Positions 37,184 through 45,346 of a DNA stretch of 59,966 nucleotides are shown here, one piece after another. Every line of letters starts with the position of its first letter. Positions within the stretch are counted from its first letter, which is position 1. The DNA comes from Scytonema tolypothrichoides VB-61278 (GTDB taxonomy: Bacteria; Cyanobacteriota; Cyanobacteriia; Cyanobacteriales; Nostocaceae). The position numbers and the translations under genes were made by a program. Location of the stretch: contig NZ_JXCA02000027.1 in NCBI RefSeq assembly GCF_000828085.3, positions 431,040-491,005 of the forward strand. Reading direction: 5' to 3'. The notes beneath the pieces are model-generated. The model worked only from the letters and a program-made list of their open reading frames with translations, had not been told where the DNA came from and searched no databases.

Positions 37184-37416
37184 TCCTAACTTCCTTAATG
37201 TTCTGTTATACACGTAACAATTTTACGGGAAAGAGTCACCCCCTACATTCCATTCAAAATTCAAAGTTCAAAATTCAAAATGAAGAATGATTTTTTGGAA
37301 TTTTTAACTTTGGATTTGAGCGTGTTCGTTCATTGAGCAGCTCCTTTGCAGGAGCATCTTAGGTGATTTGCCATTAGCCATTTGTTATATTTTTGCCAAA
37401 TGAGTATGGACTATTC

Positions 37417-38295
37417 CTAAGTATGGGAGCGTTGGCTATAGCTATTCACCGTATTTTGTAGCAACATAGCTACAGTCATCGGACCAACACCACCGGGAAC
37501 TGGTGTGATAAATTCCGCAATACCAGCAATGGACTCAAAGTGGACATCACCAACCAGACGACTCTCACCGCTTGATGAGGTCACACGATTTATTCCCACA
37601 TCTACCACAACAGCGCCCGGTTTCACCATGTCAGCAGTAATGAGTCCTGGACGACCTGCTGCTGCAATTAGAATATCAGCATTTGTGGTGATGGACTGCA
37701 AAGAGTGCGATCGCGAATGAGCCACACTCACAGTCGCATCTGCCTCTAGCAGCATCAAAGCCAGTGGTTTACCCACCAAAATACTGCGTCCTACGACCAC
37801 CGCATGCTTTCCCCTCAAAGGAATTGCGTATTCCTGCAACAGCCGCATAACTCCAGCTGGAGTGCAGCTACGTAAACCAGGTTCTCCTCGCACCAGTCGC
37901 CCTAAATTAATTGGGTGCAGTCCGTCGGCATCTTTCTCTGGAACTATTTGATGCAAAAGCGTCACAGCATCCAAGTGGTTGGGTAAGGGTAATTGCACGA
38001 GAATGCCATCCACCCTTTCATCATTATTGAGCGCAGCAATCACTTGTTCTAACTCTGCTTGAGTCGTTTCTGTGGGAAAATGCTTGCCAAAAGAGTCAAT
38101 ACCAACTTTCTGACAAGCTCGTTCTTTCCCGCGTACGTAAGCCGCTGACGCTGGGTTATCGCCCACCATCAGCACTGCTAAACCTGGCGGGCGTCCGATT
38201 GGTGGTTGTAATTCTTTAATGGCAGCAGAAAGTTCTTGCTGAATTTTGTTAGCTAAAGCTTTACCATCAAGAAGTTTGGCTGTTTTTGTTTCCAT
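37417..38295 (-). CDS. folD: Methylenetetrahydrofolate dehydrogenase/cyclohydrolase FolD
   Basis: A bifunctional one-carbon enzyme that interconverts methylene-, methenyl- and formyl-tetrahydrofolate with NADP. The signatures are [69 protein letters not shown] and [16 protein letters not shown]. The 292-residue length is normal. It precedes crtE on the same strand, with about 230 bases of short A/T-rich repeats between them. Confidence 0.96.
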   Translation of the reverse strand: METKTAKLLDGKALANKIQQELSAAIKELQPPIGRPPGLAVLMVGDNPASAAYVRGKERACQKVGIDSFGKHFPTETTQAELEQVIAALNNDERVDGILVQLPLPNHLDAVTLLHQIVPEKDADGLHPINLGRLVRGEPGLRSCTPAGVMRLLQEYAIPLRGKHAVVVGRSILVGKPLALMLLEADATVSVAHSRSHSLQSITTNADILIAAAGRPGLITADMVKPGAVVVDVGINRVTSSSGESRLVGDVHFESIAGIAEFITPVPGGVGPMTVAMLLQNTVNSYSQRSHT

Positions 38296-38667
38296 TCAAA
38301 TTCAAAACAAGTGCGCTACGGCTTGGCGTTGCTGTCTCATGCTTTCCTTGCAAGCAGCAAAACCACATTCATTATCTTCTCAGATTGGTTGTCTAAGAAG
38401 ACTTTAGAAATCAGAATTAGTCAATGTTCCTTGTAAAAATTAGGAACTGTACAAATTAACCATAATGTGCTATTGAAAATTTGGTTGTTTAAAGCCTTAG
38501 GGATGCGAAACTGTTTGACCTTTTATTAAGTAATCGTCATGAACTGCGTACACCAATAACGCATGAAAAAATTCTCTCTCACTCCCTCACCCTCTCCCTC
38601 CCTCACTCCTTATTTTCAAGCTAGCTTGTAAAGTAAAGTAGGAGGCGAAAAGTATCAAAAAGCAGTT
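38296..38667. other. Intergenic region between divergent folD and trkA-type genes
   Basis: About 370 bases without a gene. It must hold both promoters. Near 38575-38605 it has a CTCCCTCACCCTCTCCCTCC pyrimidine tract. No clear operator or riboswitch is seen. Confidence 0.5.
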
Positions 38668-39345
38668 ATGTACGTGCTAATTGGTGGGGCAGGTTTGGTA
38701 GGGCTGAGTTTGGCACAGAAATTGGTAGAACTAGGGCATACCGTAGCTGTGATTGACATTGAGCGTAATGCTTGTCGCTATGCCCGCGAACGCGTGGGAG
38801 TAATGGCTTTTGAAGGCAGTGCTGTCAGTACAGAAGTGTTGTTAGAAGCTGGAATTCGTAAAGCTGACGCTTTGGCAGCTATGCTACGAAGCGATGCTTT
38901 GAACTTAGCAATGGTAACTCTTGCCAAGCACTATGGTGTTCCTCATATTCTGTCTCGAATGCGCCATCCCGATTTTGTGGAACCCCTGCGTTTAGCTGGA
39001 GCCAATCATATCATCAGTACCGTAGATTTGGCAGTTTCAACAATGGTGAATGCCATTGAGTATCCGCAAGTCGAATCGATGATGCATTTTGAACAGGGAC
39101 AGATTGAGGTTTTAAAACTTTCTATTCCAAACAATTGCTATGTTGTCGGTCGTAGTGTAGCCGAAATTGCTCAGGATTCCCGGTTTCCCACTGGCTCTCT
39201 CATTATTGGCTATCAGCCTCATCCTCACGAGGATTTAACTATTCCTAACGGTAGTACAGTACTGGAACCCGATTCAACTGTGCTGATTGTGACTAAACCA
39301 GGCTCGTTACATCAAGTGATTGATTTTATTGAAGGTTGTAAATGA
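38668..39345 (+). CDS. TrkA-type NAD-binding (RCK) regulatory protein
   Basis: A 225-residue soluble protein with an RCK_N/TrkA-N Rossmann domain (YVLIGGAGLVGLSLAQKLVE, with VIDIERNACRYARE after the second strand) and an RCK_C domain from about residue 145 (EVLKLSIPNNCYVVGRSVAE ... VLEPDSTVLIVTKPG). Such proteins gate K+ channels or transporters in response to nucleotides. No channel gene is adjacent; the closest transport gene is the Na+/H+ antiporter 0.6 kb away on the other strand. Nine bases separate it from the DUF3124 gene. Confidence 0.85.
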   Translation: MYVLIGGAGLVGLSLAQKLVELGHTVAVIDIERNACRYARERVGVMAFEGSAVSTEVLLEAGIRKADALAAMLRSDALNLAMVTLAKHYGVPHILSRMRHPDFVEPLRLAGANHIISTVDLAVSTMVNAIEYPQVESMMHFEQGQIEVLKLSIPNNCYVVGRSVAEIAQDSRFPTGSLIIGYQPHPHEDLTIPNGSTVLEPDSTVLIVTKPGSLHQVIDFIEGCK

Positions 39346-39354
39346 TTTGTTCTA

Positions 39355-39927
39355 ATGAAGCTATATCCACTTTTTTATTCAGCGATGGCTCTTATTGTAC
39401 TGACATCCTGCACATCACCACAGAGTCCACCGCACCCGCAAGCTGATACTAAAGGGGCAAATCAATCTCAAAAGGTGGTCACTTTAGATAAAAATTTCAA
39501 GGCAGTGATGGGTCAAACTATCTATGTCCCTGTCTACTCCCACATCTATCATGGGGATAATAAAAAAATTTTCGATTTAGCCGCGACTCTCAGTATTCGT
39601 AATACTGATTTGACCAACCCGATCATCATTACTTCTGTGCGCTACTATGACTCCAATGGAAAACTACTTAAACAGTATTTAGAGCGCCCCATTCAACTTA
39701 CTGCCCTGGCTTCTACGGATTTTGTTGTAGATAGAACTGACACTAGTGGAGGTTCAGGGGCTAACTTTATTGTGGAGTGGGTAGCACAAACAAAAGTTTT
39801 TCAGCCTGTGGTTGAAGCAGTTATGATTGGTACTGACTTCCAACAAGGAATTTCCTGGATCAGTCCTGGCAAGGTTATTAAAAGTCAAAGTAATGACAAG
39901 CGCTCATCTTCTGTGCAGGGTTCTTGA
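39355..39927 (+). CDS. DUF3124 lipoprotein
   Basis: A 190-residue lipoprotein with a lipobox (IVLTSC, Cys19). The mature domain begins after a short Pro/Gln-rich linker and shows IYVPVYSHIYHGD, LAATLSIRNTDLTNPIIITS and FVVDRTDTSGGSGANFIVEW, the DUF3124 pattern. Function unknown. It is 9 bases after the TrkA-type gene, so both are probably on one transcript; the 3' end is convergent with the antiporter gene after 7 bases. Confidence 0.8.
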   Translation: MKLYPLFYSAMALIVLTSCTSPQSPPHPQADTKGANQSQKVVTLDKNFKAVMGQTIYVPVYSHIYHGDNKKIFDLAATLSIRNTDLTNPIIITSVRYYDSNGKLLKQYLERPIQLTALASTDFVVDRTDTSGGSGANFIVEWVAQTKVFQPVVEAVMIGTDFQQGISWISPGKVIKSQSNDKRSSSVQGS

Positions 39928-39934
39928 AGAGCTA

Positions 39935-41488
39935 CTAATCATCATCTAGTTTCAGCAATTGCTCGTCAATCTTTTGTATCCGCCCTTGGACAATTTCTTC
40001 TGAGAGGATTCGCTTACGCATTGCCTCGCTAAGTGCTGCTTTCTCCGCTAGCAATAAACGGCGGCGAATAGCATCAAGTTTTCTGCGATTGCCTGTGTTT
40101 TCGTCAAATTCATCTGGACGGCGATTATAAAATTCCCGTAGTGTTCTTTCTGCTGCTGCCACTTGTACCTGATACGCAGAACGCATCTCCTCATAGACAG
40201 ATTTTGGCAACACCCCTGACTTCAAAAGGCTGTCTAATTCATCTTGTGCTGCTTTACCCGCCATCAGCTGGGCTTGCAATTCTTCAACCTGCTGCTGAAC
40301 CTCTGAAAATTTAGATAATTTTAAGCGTTTTACCAGCCAGGGCAAGCTTAACCCCTGACCCACTAATGACACTAGCACACTGCCGAAGACTATAGTGATG
40401 AGACTTTCTCGCCCTGGTAGTGTGGTGGGTAAGCTTAACGCCAAAGCCATTGAAAGTGAACCTTTGATGTTACCTAAAAAGAGTAAATGTTGCCAGCGCA
40501 GTGGAATTGGGCGGTCAAACCAACGTAATATAGCTAACAGTGGATAGACCGTAAGAACTCGTCCGACTTGATAAGCCAAAACTGCAAGTAGAATTGCAGG
40601 TAAAGTCCTCCAGAGCGTTATCGGGTTTATTTCTACACCAATCAGCAGAAAAATAAAGGTGTTGACAGTAAAACTGGCATATTCCCAGAAACTCAACAAG
40701 GTGATGCGACTAGAAGCGGAAGTATTACCAGAAAGCCCAAAATTCCCGAAAATTAATCCAGCGACAACGACAGCCACAGCACCTGAGACACCTAGAAATT
40801 GCCCAGCCTGAAAAGTTCCTAATGCAACTGCAACAGTTAGTAACAGACTGCTAAGGGGATCATCTAAACGGGTAAATATAGGTATGCTCAAGTAGCCCAA
40901 GACTAATCCCACAAGGCAGCCTCCTAGGGCGATAAATAGCAGCTGTTGGATTCCCTGCAGTAACGTGAGCGAACCTGTCGAATAGATTTGCAAAATCAGA
41001 TTGAACGAAACTAGGGCAGCGGCATCATTGAATAAAGTTTCTCCTTCAACGATGGTGGAAAGCCGGGAGGGCACAGGTATCTCCTTAAAGACGGCAATCA
41101 TTGAAACCGTATCAGTGTTTGCCAGAATGGCTCCTACAAATAGAGCAGGTATCCAAGTCAGTCCTAGCCCAAATTTCAACACAACAGCAATAATAGCACT
41201 GGAAAACACAGCCCCTGGACCAGCTAGGAGGGCAATTGGTTTAAACGTGCTTCGTAGGCGGCTGATATCTGTATTGATCCCAGCATCAAATATTAAAATC
41301 GGCAGGAAAAGATTCAAAACAAGAGTTGGATCTAAACCAATACGACGAGAAAATAGCTCAGTGATTGGCAAACCTGCCAACACTAAACCTGTAACGTAAG
41401 GAACACGAAGCCGCCGCGTTAGCAGGGCAACACCGGTGGCTAGAAGCAGGAGAATGATTGAAACAGTGACTAATTCAGCAACATTCAC
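39935..41488 (-). CDS. CPA1-type Na+/H+ antiporter
   Basis: A 517-residue sodium/proton antiporter with about 12 membrane helices in the first 400 residues. Diagnostic motifs are LNLFLPILIFDAGINTD, GAILANTDTVSMIAVFKEIP and EGETLFNDAAALVSFN (the Asn-Asp ion-binding pair). A charged, helical cytoplasmic C-terminus (about 405-517) with a coiled-coil-like segment (VQQQVEELQAQLMAGKAAQD) probably regulates activity. It serves Na+ tolerance and pH homeostasis. The 3' end nearly touches that of the DUF3124 gene. Confidence 0.9.
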   Translation of the reverse strand: MNVAELVTVSIILLLLATGVALLTRRLRVPYVTGLVLAGLPITELFSRRIGLDPTLVLNLFLPILIFDAGINTDISRLRSTFKPIALLAGPGAVFSSAIIAVVLKFGLGLTWIPALFVGAILANTDTVSMIAVFKEIPVPSRLSTIVEGETLFNDAAALVSFNLILQIYSTGSLTLLQGIQQLLFIALGGCLVGLVLGYLSIPIFTRLDDPLSSLLLTVAVALGTFQAGQFLGVSGAVAVVVAGLIFGNFGLSGNTSASSRITLLSFWEYASFTVNTFIFLLIGVEINPITLWRTLPAILLAVLAYQVGRVLTVYPLLAILRWFDRPIPLRWQHLLFLGNIKGSLSMALALSLPTTLPGRESLITIVFGSVLVSLVGQGLSLPWLVKRLKLSKFSEVQQQVEELQAQLMAGKAAQDELDSLLKSGVLPKSVYEEMRSAYQVQVAAAERTLREFYNRRPDEFDENTGNRRKLDAIRRRLLLAEKAALSEAMRKRILSEEIVQGRIQKIDEQLLKLDDD

Positions 41489-41728
41489 TTTTTTTGCTTA
41501 ACCCTTAGTCAGGAAAGAATTGAAAATGGCGAGCTTACAATCTTAAACCCAATCGTACATAGAATTTAGAATAAATTCTGACCAGAGCTTCAAAGTCTTT
41601 GGCTCCGCTTTGGAGTTCTTTGTTGAGTGTTTTTGATACCAAAAAACAAAGTGTTGATAGTTACTCTCTAAATGAAAATTGTCACAAGCCAAGCACTGAT
41701 GCCAAAATTGGCTCAATAGACATTGATT

Positions 41729-42139
41729 ATGCAAAAAGTGAAAAATTTAAACTTCTCGTTCTCATATAATCACAACAGTGTTGTCGTACTCACACGCTCG
41801 GGATTAACCCTTTTCCTTGTAGTAGGACTACTCAGTTGTGGTAACTTAGGGTATTTGGGCATAAATGCCATAGGAGCCAACATCACCCAAATTCAGGACT
41901 TGAAAGCACAACAAGAGGATGGTAAAACACTTTACGTACAAGGTAAGGTAGAAAAGCGAGTTCCGCTTCTCAATCGATACGCGTATCAAATTAATGATTC
42001 CACAGGAAAAATTTGGGTTGTCACCAATCAAACTGGTCTACGCCAGGGAGTACAAGTGGTGATTAAGGGTAAAGTTCGCTATCAGAGTATTCCTTTAGGG
42101 GACAAAGAATATGGGGAAGTTTATATAGATGAACAGTAA
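41729..42139 (+). CDS. Small exported OB-fold-like protein
   Basis: A 136-residue protein with one N-terminal hydrophobic segment (LTLFLVVGLLSCGNLGYLG), an anchor or possible lipobox around LLSC. A beta-rich domain follows: KTLYVQGKVEKRVPLLNRYA, YQINDSTGKIWVVTN, GVQVVIKGKVRY. This resembles OB-fold BOF-type domains. Start taken as ATG at 41729. Function not known. Confidence 0.55.
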   Translation: MQKVKNLNFSFSYNHNSVVVLTRSGLTLFLVVGLLSCGNLGYLGINAIGANITQIQDLKAQQEDGKTLYVQGKVEKRVPLLNRYAYQINDSTGKIWVVTNQTGLRQGVQVVIKGKVRYQSIPLGDKEYGEVYIDEQ

Positions 42140-42234
42140 TAATTAAAACATTGAAAAAGAGATGCTCTGGAAGCTTCTAGCTCAAAGAAGCTTCCAGCAA
42201 AACCGAGTTAATCACTAACTGATCAATTAGGCAA

Positions 42235-42492
42235 TCAACCTGAGATCACAGCTACTACCAAAAACACACCCATCACAAAGCGGTAAAAAATAAAAATTAA
42301 AGTGCTGTGTTTTTCTAAATAACGTAGGAGTCCCCAAATTGCTACGAAGGCGGAAATACTGGCAGAGATTAAGCCGATAAGAAGTGTCAACAAACCAGTC
42401 GCACTCAGCCCTCCTTTGAAAAGGGTGTACAATTCCACAGCCCCAGCCAAAACCACTGCTGGTAAGCCCAACAAAAAAAATTTGGCGGCGAC
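42235..42492 (-). pseudogene. uppP: C-terminal remnant of undecaprenyl-diphosphatase
   Basis: The sequence corresponds only to the last three helices of UppP/BacA: AAKFFLLGLPAVVLAGAVEL, LIGLISASISAFVAIWGLLR and YLEKHSTLIFIFYRFVMGVF. The catalytic N-terminal two thirds, including the Glu-rich and PGTSRSG motifs, are absent and no start codon precedes the conserved part. One codon seems lost in AKF(S)FLLG. It is a gene fragment and cannot act as the phosphatase. Confidence 0.7.
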
Positions 42493-42847
42493 TTTTTCGG
42501 CAATTGTGACACAGTTAAAAGTTTATTTTTTCTTTACAATTTTTTGTACCTATCTGCTGTAATCTACAAAGTCATCATTCATGAACGTTGCTTTAGAGAC
42601 AATTGAGACAGACTTGAGATAGAGAAAGAAACAACTTTTCAAGTTGTTGACTCTAATGATTGCCTGCCTTTTCATAAAGCAACAACTCTGGTTTCAACGC
42701 AGGGTTATTTTTTGTGTTCCAAGTCACTAGGCAATTGATTAACAAATAGTAGAGAATACAAAACTGTGCGGGTTGTTGAGAAGGAAATAACCCTGATTTT
42801 GAATAGACCAAGTGAATGAAAGTGTTAGAAATTAGGAGAAAAAACTT

Positions 42848-43189
42848 ATGGGTTGGTTACAACGACTTTTTGGTTTAGAAAAGCCTGCAGATGCTCAAGT
42901 AGATCCTGTAGCAGTAGAGTCTACTCCAGATGGCGGAGACATTCCTCCAGAGCGATTGGGGTTAAATGGAGAATATGACCAGAGTGGTCTAGCAAAGCGG
43001 GTTGCTCTAGCTTTTGACGAAGACTCCTCTTTTGATGATATTGACAGCTTGTGGGTAGCACAAACAGGCAGCACGGTTGTTCTCAAAGGATCTGTTCCCG
43101 ATCAAGATACTCTCGATCAACTGGTACAGATTGCTTCGGGTGTGACTGGTGCAACAGACGTACAGACTGATCAAGTTAGTGTTGGTTAG
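42848..43189 (+). CDS. BON-domain protein
   Basis: A 113-residue protein. It begins MGWLQRLFGLEKP, a possible amphipathic membrane-contact helix, and after a polar linker has one BON domain (about residues 52-110: VALAFDEDSS, SLWVAQTGSTVVLKGSVPDQ, ASGVTGATDVQTDQV). BON domains bind phospholipids or other ligands. There is no signal peptide, so it is probably cytoplasmic. AGGAG lies 9 bases upstream of the ATG. It is followed by a small lipoprotein gene after 40 bases. Confidence 0.8.
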   Translation: MGWLQRLFGLEKPADAQVDPVAVESTPDGGDIPPERLGLNGEYDQSGLAKRVALAFDEDSSFDDIDSLWVAQTGSTVVLKGSVPDQDTLDQLVQIASGVTGATDVQTDQVSVG

Positions 43190-43229
43190 ATAGCGTTTCA
43201 CTTCTAAATTTCGGCAAAAAGAACAAGCT

Positions 43230-43616
43230 ATGAAACATCCCCTGCGACATCGATGGACAATTTCCATCGCATTGTTGACTATTTTAGCCCTTTCAGGTTG
43301 TGGGAAAAAAGCTGACGAGTCAACCAATACCTCTCCATCTGGCGAATCTGGCGCGTCTACATCTACAACGGCTCCGTCTGGTGGGGCTACTACCTCAACA
43401 GAGGGAACACTTTCAGCGTCAGCTCAGAAGTTAGGTGTTAAGCCCGAAGGAGAAACCACTTGTCCCAGTAATGCTCCTGTGAAGGGCAAGGTGACGAAGA
43501 AGCGGGGCAACATATATCATGCTCCCAAGACACCTGATTATGAAAAGGTTAAGCCAGATATCTGCTTTGCGGATGTAGCGACAGCTGGAAAGGCTGGCTT
43601 TAGCGCTCCCAAGTAG
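43230..43616 (+). CDS. Small lipoprotein of unknown function
   Basis: A 128-residue protein with a lipoprotein signal peptide (ALLTILALSGC, Cys near 24). A Ser/Thr/Gly/Ala-rich linker and a short C-terminal domain (CPSNAPVKGKVTKKRGNIYH, DICFADVATAGKAGFSAPK) follow. The GNIYH...PDICF pattern resembles the C-terminal part of many cyanobacterial hypothetical proteins. Probably attached to the outer or plasma membrane. Confidence 0.65.
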   Translation: MKHPLRHRWTISIALLTILALSGCGKKADESTNTSPSGESGASTSTTAPSGGATTSTEGTLSASAQKLGVKPEGETTCPSNAPVKGKVTKKRGNIYHAPKTPDYEKVKPDICFADVATAGKAGFSAPK

Positions 43617-43715
43617 TATTGGTAAATAAGATATGAAGCCCTTGTTGTCCAAGGGCTTTATTCAAAGGAGTAAAAGATAGAACCTAAAAGTCATAGATGA
43701 TAAACAAGAACTCAT

Positions 43716-44150
43716 ATGGCAACTGAAGTGGCGATCGCCATTCTTTACCAAAAAGACAAGTTTCTCATGCAGTTGCGGGATAATAATCCAAATATTCTCT
43801 ATCCCGGTCACTGGGCACTATTTGGTGGACACATCGAACTGGGTGAAACCCCAGAGGTTGCGGTACAACGGGAAATTTTAGAAGAAATTGGCTACACTCT
43901 ACCATCAACGTTTTCCAAGTTTGGCTGTTATCCGGATGAAAGAGTCTTTCGTCATGTCTTCTGTGCACCACTCACAGTAGAATTAAATCAACTAGTTCTC
44001 AACGAAGGTTGGGATATGGGTTTAATCACACCAGAAGACATTCGTCTAGGTGCTAGTTATTCAACTGCGTCAACAGACGTACGACCTCTCGGACCTGTGC
44101 ATCAGAGAATTCTGTTAGATTTTATGGATACAGACGGTTCATCTAACTAA
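43716..44150 (+). CDS. NUDIX hydrolase
   Basis: A 144-residue NUDIX protein. The box GGHIELGETPEVAVQREI continues LEEIGYTL, with all consensus residues. LMQLRDNNPNILYPGHWAL before it is typical of a subgroup near the mannosyl-hydrolase/MutT border. The substrate cannot be read from the sequence. It ends 13 bases before the AI-2E family gene and is probably cotranscribed. Confidence 0.82.
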   Translation: MATEVAIAILYQKDKFLMQLRDNNPNILYPGHWALFGGHIELGETPEVAVQREILEEIGYTLPSTFSKFGCYPDERVFRHVFCAPLTVELNQLVLNEGWDMGLITPEDIRLGASYSTASTDVRPLGPVHQRILLDFMDTDGSSN

Positions 44151-44163
44151 TAACTAATAACTA

Positions 44164-45270
44164 ATGACTAACTACAAACTACCGCAATGGTTAAGTTTGA
44201 GCCTAGCATTTCCCCTTGCTGTACTTAACGGTTGGGTATTGCTTCTGGTTGTGCGGTATTTTCAACCTTTAGTCAGTATTTTTGTAGCCGCCAGTTTACT
44301 GGCTTTTGTTTTAGACTATCCAATTCGGTTTTTCCAGAAACAACGGGTAAACCGCAACTTAGCTGTGGGAGGTGTGTTGTTACTAGCTTTAGTACTTGTC
44401 GTGGCTTTAACTCTCACTTTAGTTCCCTTAATTCTGCAACAGCTTAACGAACTAGCTAATTTTTTACCAAGTTGGATTGATTCTGGAACGCAACAACTTC
44501 AAGCTTTCCAAAACTGGGCTGCAACCCAACAGCTTCCCGTGAATTTGAGGGGCATATTAACTCAACTGTTAGACAGATTCTCCAATCAACTTCAGTCGTT
44601 AACTGGTCAAATTCTTGGTTTTGCGGTGGATACCATTGGTAGTGTGTTCAACGTGCTGCTGACTGTCGTGTTGACAATCTACTTAGTTTTAAATGGAGAA
44701 CGTCTTTGGGATGGCATTTTTCAGTGGTTTCCGCCTCATGTTGGTTCGCAAGTACGACAATTGCTGCGTGAAGACTTTCAAAATTACTTTATTGGTCAAG
44801 CAACATTGGGTGCTTTGCTAGCGCTTATTCTGATACTTGTCTTTTTGGCGCTGCGAGTGCCTTTGGCTTTATTGTTTGGTCTGGTGATTGGATTTTTTTC
44901 TTTATTCCCCTTTGGTACAGGTATAGGTATTGCTATAGTCAGTCTGTTGGTGGGATTGCAAAATTTTTGGTTAGGGATTGAAGTCTTAGCCATTGCAGTG
45001 ATGATTGACCAAGTGAATAGTAATTTCGTTGCTCCCCGTCTTTTGGGGAATTTGACTGGTTTAAATCCCGTGTGGGTGGTCATTTCTTTGTTATTGGGAA
45101 CGAAAGTGGGAGGACTGCTGGGTTTGTTGGTTGCTATACCCATCGCCAGTTTTATCAAAGACGTGGCAGACAGCTGGCGTATTGGAGGATTTAGTGTACC
45201 GCCTACGGCGCATAACCCCAGTGATAGCGTTTGTGATCAACAAACTTCAAACGTTGTCCTAGAGCGTTGA
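44164..45270 (+). CDS. AI-2E/PerM family transporter
   Basis: A 368-residue membrane protein of the AI-2E (PerM) family with eight expected helices. It has a characteristic large loop between helices 3 and 4 (about residues 95-160) and the C-terminal pattern ALLFGLVIGFFSLFPFGTGI, then MIDQVNSNFVAPRLLGNLTG and LLGTKVGGLLGLLVAIPIAS. Some members export autoinducer 2 or act as antiporters; the substrate here is unknown. A bidirectional terminator lies 25 bases downstream. Confidence 0.85.
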   Translation: MTNYKLPQWLSLSLAFPLAVLNGWVLLLVVRYFQPLVSIFVAASLLAFVLDYPIRFFQKQRVNRNLAVGGVLLLALVLVVALTLTLVPLILQQLNELANFLPSWIDSGTQQLQAFQNWAATQQLPVNLRGILTQLLDRFSNQLQSLTGQILGFAVDTIGSVFNVLLTVVLTIYLVLNGERLWDGIFQWFPPHVGSQVRQLLREDFQNYFIGQATLGALLALILILVFLALRVPLALLFGLVIGFFSLFPFGTGIGIAIVSLLVGLQNFWLGIEVLAIAVMIDQVNSNFVAPRLLGNLTGLNPVWVVISLLLGTKVGGLLGLLVAIPIASFIKDVADSWRIGGFSVPPTAHNPSDSVCDQQTSNVVLER

Positions 45271-45294
45271 TATTGTAAACAATTATTGCCTCAT

Positions 45295-45323
45295 AAAAAA
45301 AGCCTGGAAAACCAGGCTTTTTT
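45295..45323. terminator. Strong bidirectional Rho-independent terminator
   Basis: A perfect stem AAAAAGCCTGG / CCAGGCTTTTT with an AAAA loop. It gives T runs on both strands and serves the convergent AI-2E and di-heme peroxidase-like genes. Confidence 0.92.
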
Positions 45324-45346
45324 CAATTAGGAACTACATAACTTCC